NCBI GenBank assembly: GCA_905221605.1
Contig: CAJNDS010002501.1
Coordinates: forward strand, 802,501 to 866,500
Reading direction: 5' to 3'
Source of the DNA: Symbiodinium natans
Lineage: Eukaryota > Sar > Dinophyceae > Suessiales > Symbiodiniaceae
Length of the DNA: 64,000 nt
The number at the start of each line of letters is the position of its first letter. The first letter of the stretch is position 1. The position numbers were made by a program, and so were the translations under genes. Positions 61,723 through 64,000 of the stretch are shown here, in pieces. The notes below the pieces were generated by a model. That model worked only from the letters and a program-made list of their open reading frames with translations, ran no database searches and had not been told where the DNA came from.

Positions 61723-63984
61723 GTGCCTGAAAGCATCCATGGGTGTATAGTATGGGGCTTATAGGGTTTAGGGTTTAGGGTTTATAGGGTTTAGGGGCTC
61801 AAGGGCTTATGATTGCGGGCGCGAGTCGCTTCAGGGCCGGATCTTTGCTGATTAGCTCCGGACTTTGGGGCACTGTAGCGTCTGCGTGCCCTGGAGAATT
61901 CACATCTTTCCCTTCTTCTCAACTCCCATGCTCGAAGTCCCCCTATGCAGTCCGGTTTTCGGATTTATGGTTCAGGATTTAGGGTGTTTACGGTTAACCC
62001 CTTAACATGCAACGTGAACCCCCCAACCCTTGCCGACAAGACGGGGGACGATTCCCAAAAGGGCAAAAGGGTGCTTGAGAGACCTCCTCTGAGTTGAGGA
62101 GCTTCACGCGGAGCTTTTCGGCCACCGGCCAGTGGACGGCGACGACTCCACCCATGTGGTCGTCAGCTTCTCCAATCGGCACCTAAGAACGAGTTGGGTC
62201 GGAGAATGCGAGAAAATCTGTAGTGGGGATGGCAGGACTGTGCAGGACACCCCCCCTCCCCCCCCCCGCCCCTCCAAAACAAGTTCCCCAAACCTGAACC
62301 CAAATCAGTCGGCCGGACCCTTCTGGCGCAGCACACGTCAGGTACGGCATCCGGCCGAGCTTTTCCAACTTCCCACACTCAAACCTCAAACCGGAGCCGC
62401 TCGGAGGCCTCTTGTGTACTTCAGGGTTGCGGGTGCAGGACACAGGGGTCTAGGGTTCAGCGTAAGACGCCCTGGAAACCTGGCCTAGTCCATGCTGGTG
62501 CTGGTTAGTCAGGGCCAGTGTCGTCTTGACCTGCTCAAGCATGATTCTCCTTGGTCCATCCGGCCTTCTCCCGGCTGTATTCAGCTTGCAGTTGGCAGAA
62601 GCATGAAGCATGCTAGTTGCGACTTGCTGTGCAACTGACCTGGCCTAGTTCTTCACGGAGTTTAAAGTTCCATAGATTATTGTGGGCAATGTATGGCTCT
62701 GCTGTATCTCAGGTTTTTCACCAACATTCTGGACATGCTCATGCCCGAAGGCAGGACCCGAGTGTGTCTCTCTGTGTGTTCCAGCTAAACTAGGACCAAG
62801 AGTAGGCCCTTATTCCCTTTTCTTAGGGTTTAGGTTCCCTTATAGGCGCTGTTAAACCAAAAAGGGTAGGTCTAGTAAAGGGTTTTAATGACAGGAAGCT
62901 GTTTACAGCTGGTTTGCGGCTCAGGGCCCGCCGATATGAGGTTTTTGTGGTTGGTTTACCCTAAACCCTAAACCCTAAACCCTAAACCCTAGACCCTAGA
63001 CCCTAGACCCTAGACCCCTAGACCCCTAGACCCCTAGACCCCTAGACCCCTAGACCCCTAGACCCTATAAACCCTAAACCCCAAACCCGAAACCGCAAAC
63101 CCTTAACCCTAAACCCTAAACCCTAAACCCTAAACCCTAAACCCTAAACCCTAAACCCTAAACCCTAAACCCTAAACCCTAAACCCTAAACCCTAAACCC
63201 TAAACCCTAAACCCTAAGCCCAAACCACAACCCTAAACCCTCAGCCCTAAACCCGGCAAGGCATGCCGAAGTTCGTCGTGGAGGCGTGCTTGGAGTCTCG
63301 GGCATCTTCTAGCGCAGGCTTCGAGGCTCCAGGCTTGATGTTAAGTGCCAGGCCTACGTCTGTACGCGCTGCACTGAAAGCCCAGGATTCCCAGGTCTTC
63401 ATCCAAGTGAGTGAGAGAGCGAGAGAGTGAGAGAAAGAGAGGGAGCAAGCAATCGACAGAGCCAGCAAACAGCGGAAGAAGACAAATACGATTGCGAAGA
63501 GAAGAAATTAAGTTAAGCAGTCAGTGAACCAATGGGGGAGTAAGAGCGTGTATGCGTGCGTACTTATGTGCCTGTGTGCGAGGTACGTGGGTGCGTGGGT
63601 GCATGGGTGCGTGTGAGTGACGAGCCGCTGTGCACACATGAAGGTCGGGTCACTGCATGGGCACAGCGCCATCCACATGGCCACCGTCCTCGACGAGCTG
63701 AACATGTGTCCTGGAAGTCTTGGTGGGTTTAGATTGTCCTTTTTTTGTTTTCAGTTTAGGGACTCGTGCCTGAACGGAACTCCGGAGGAGCTTCCACAAG
63801 CACACAAGGATGTCTGCACAGAGTCGCACAAATGCAAGACATAGTGCAGAGTATCTGAGTAGCATGCAGTCGCATGCAGTCAGATTCAGGCCTCGCGTCC
63901 CCATCCTGTGCATTGATCCCTTTACTGGCGACACCAACATGTGGGCCAACTACCAGAAGGAGCCTCGGGCCGAAGCAGCCCTTA
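61666..63984 (+). CDS. SAM-dependent methyltransferase-like gene (3' partial)
   Basis: Seen: exon 61666-61722 (MAWRWALVSLAVGRAPTFE, a possible signal peptide), 62099 to about 62190 (ELHAELFGHRPVDGDDSTHV...), about 62712-62765 (FFTNILDMLMPEGRTRV), 63261-63416 (FVVEACLESRASS... ending at CAA|GTGAGT), 63644-63726 (VGSLHGHSAIHMATVLDEL) and 63890-63984 (VPILCIDPFTGDTNMWANYQ). Known: VGSxxGxS resembles the SAM-binding motif I, and CIDPFxGDxNMW is a block found in dinoflagellate class I methyltransferase-like proteins. Inferred: an enzyme entering the secretory route. Two of the donors are G|GTTTAG and A|GTTTAG in telomere-like repeats. The gene continues beyond the window. Confidence 0.55.
62099..62190 (+). 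CDS. Methyltransferase-like gene exon 2
   Basis: Reads ELHAELFGHRPVDGDDSTHV then VVSFSNRHLR after GTTGAG, phase 0 with exon 1. Right border approximate. Confidence 0.5.
62960..63250 (-). repeat. CCCTAAA/CCCTAGA array
   Basis: CCCTAAA, then an 8-base CCCCTAGA block (63013-63065), then about 16 perfect CCCTAAA units. Precedes the methyltransferase-like exon at 63261. Confidence 0.95.
63261..63416 (+). CDS. Methyltransferase-like gene exon
   Basis: 52 codons with MPKFVVEACLESRASSSAGF and ...KAQDSQVFIQ, ending at the consensus donor CAA|GTGAGT. Confidence 0.6.
63644..63726 (+). CDS. Methyltransferase-like gene exon (motif I)
   Basis: Reads VGSLHGHSAIHMATVLDELN then MCPGSLG. The donor G|GTTTAG (phase 2) joins GPRVPILCIDPFTGD. 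Confidence 0.6.
63890..63984 (+). CDS. Methyltransferase-like gene exon (CIDPFTGD)
   Basis: Reads PRVPILCIDPFTGDTNMWAN then YQKEPRAEAAL; donor A|GTTTAG opens the TTTAGGG array at the window edge. Confidence 0.65.
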
Positions 63985-64000
63985 GTTTAGGGTTTAGGGT

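Noticed and set aside
1-64000. CRISPR arrays
   Set aside because: Repeats are telomere-like or hairpin elements without equal unique spacers, and the genome is clearly eukaryotic.
1-64000. Dinoflagellate spliced-leader (relic) sequence
   Set aside because: I looked for the TTTTGGCTCAAG-type core and found no convincing copy.

Overview
The window looks like nuclear DNA of a dinoflagellate. (1) TTTAGGG-type telomere-like heptamers (CCCTAAA on the other strand, with many one-base variants) are scattered through the sequence in roughly ninety internal arrays. (2) Coding sequence is cut into very short exons (about 30-150 bases). The junctions that keep frame use GT, GC and GA donors with AG acceptors, the relaxed splice rule known from dinoflagellates. 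(3) Every gene I can recognise lies on the + strand, and the families (ankyrin proteins, a Mei2-like RRM protein, a PRP4-like kinase, a flavin monooxygenase, a SAM methyltransferase-like protein) are common in dinoflagellate genomes. I cannot name the species. No rRNA, tRNA, CRISPR array or spliced-leader sequence was recognised. All exon structures are my own reading from protein family knowledge, splice dinucleotides and reading phase.

Layout. 895-12087: about twenty ankyrin-repeat exons; the 5' end lies outside the window. 12361-27042: exons for a PRP4/DYRK-like kinase C-lobe (HCDVKPDN, DFG, YRAPE, DPSKRLT) and a proline-rich tail. The last ankyrin exon joins the first kinase exon in phase, so I treat this as one ankyrin-kinase gene without a visible kinase N-lobe. 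27552-29876: a two-exon Mei2-like RRM gene of 274 codons. 29877-33681: gene-poor DNA with hairpin elements and long telomeric arrays. 33682 to about 49119: a flavin-containing monooxygenase split into about 25 micro-exons. 49647-50686: a complete three-exon ankyrin gene with an N-terminal ubiquitin-like module. 50687-52779: repeats. 52780-55385: the 3' part of an unrecognised gene ending in a stop. 56229-58531: a few exons of another unrecognised gene. 61666 to the right edge: the 5' part of a secreted or membrane-targeted, SAM-methyltransferase-like gene.

The most interesting structure is in the introns. Many exons are preceded by a CCCTAAA array and followed by a TTTAGGG array, so the two ends of an intron are complementary. 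At several phase-verified junctions the telomere heptamer itself supplies the splice donor (G|GTTTAG). In the compact ankyrin gene at 49647-50686 both introns are flanked by short direct repeats (AGGAGT and GGAGA) and removing them as GA-AG introns restores perfect ankyrin repeats. They look like recently inserted introner elements. At least five families of short inverted-repeat elements (called M1-M5 here) occur in the window, some with 8-base target duplications, and one M1 copy has a telomeric array inside its loop.
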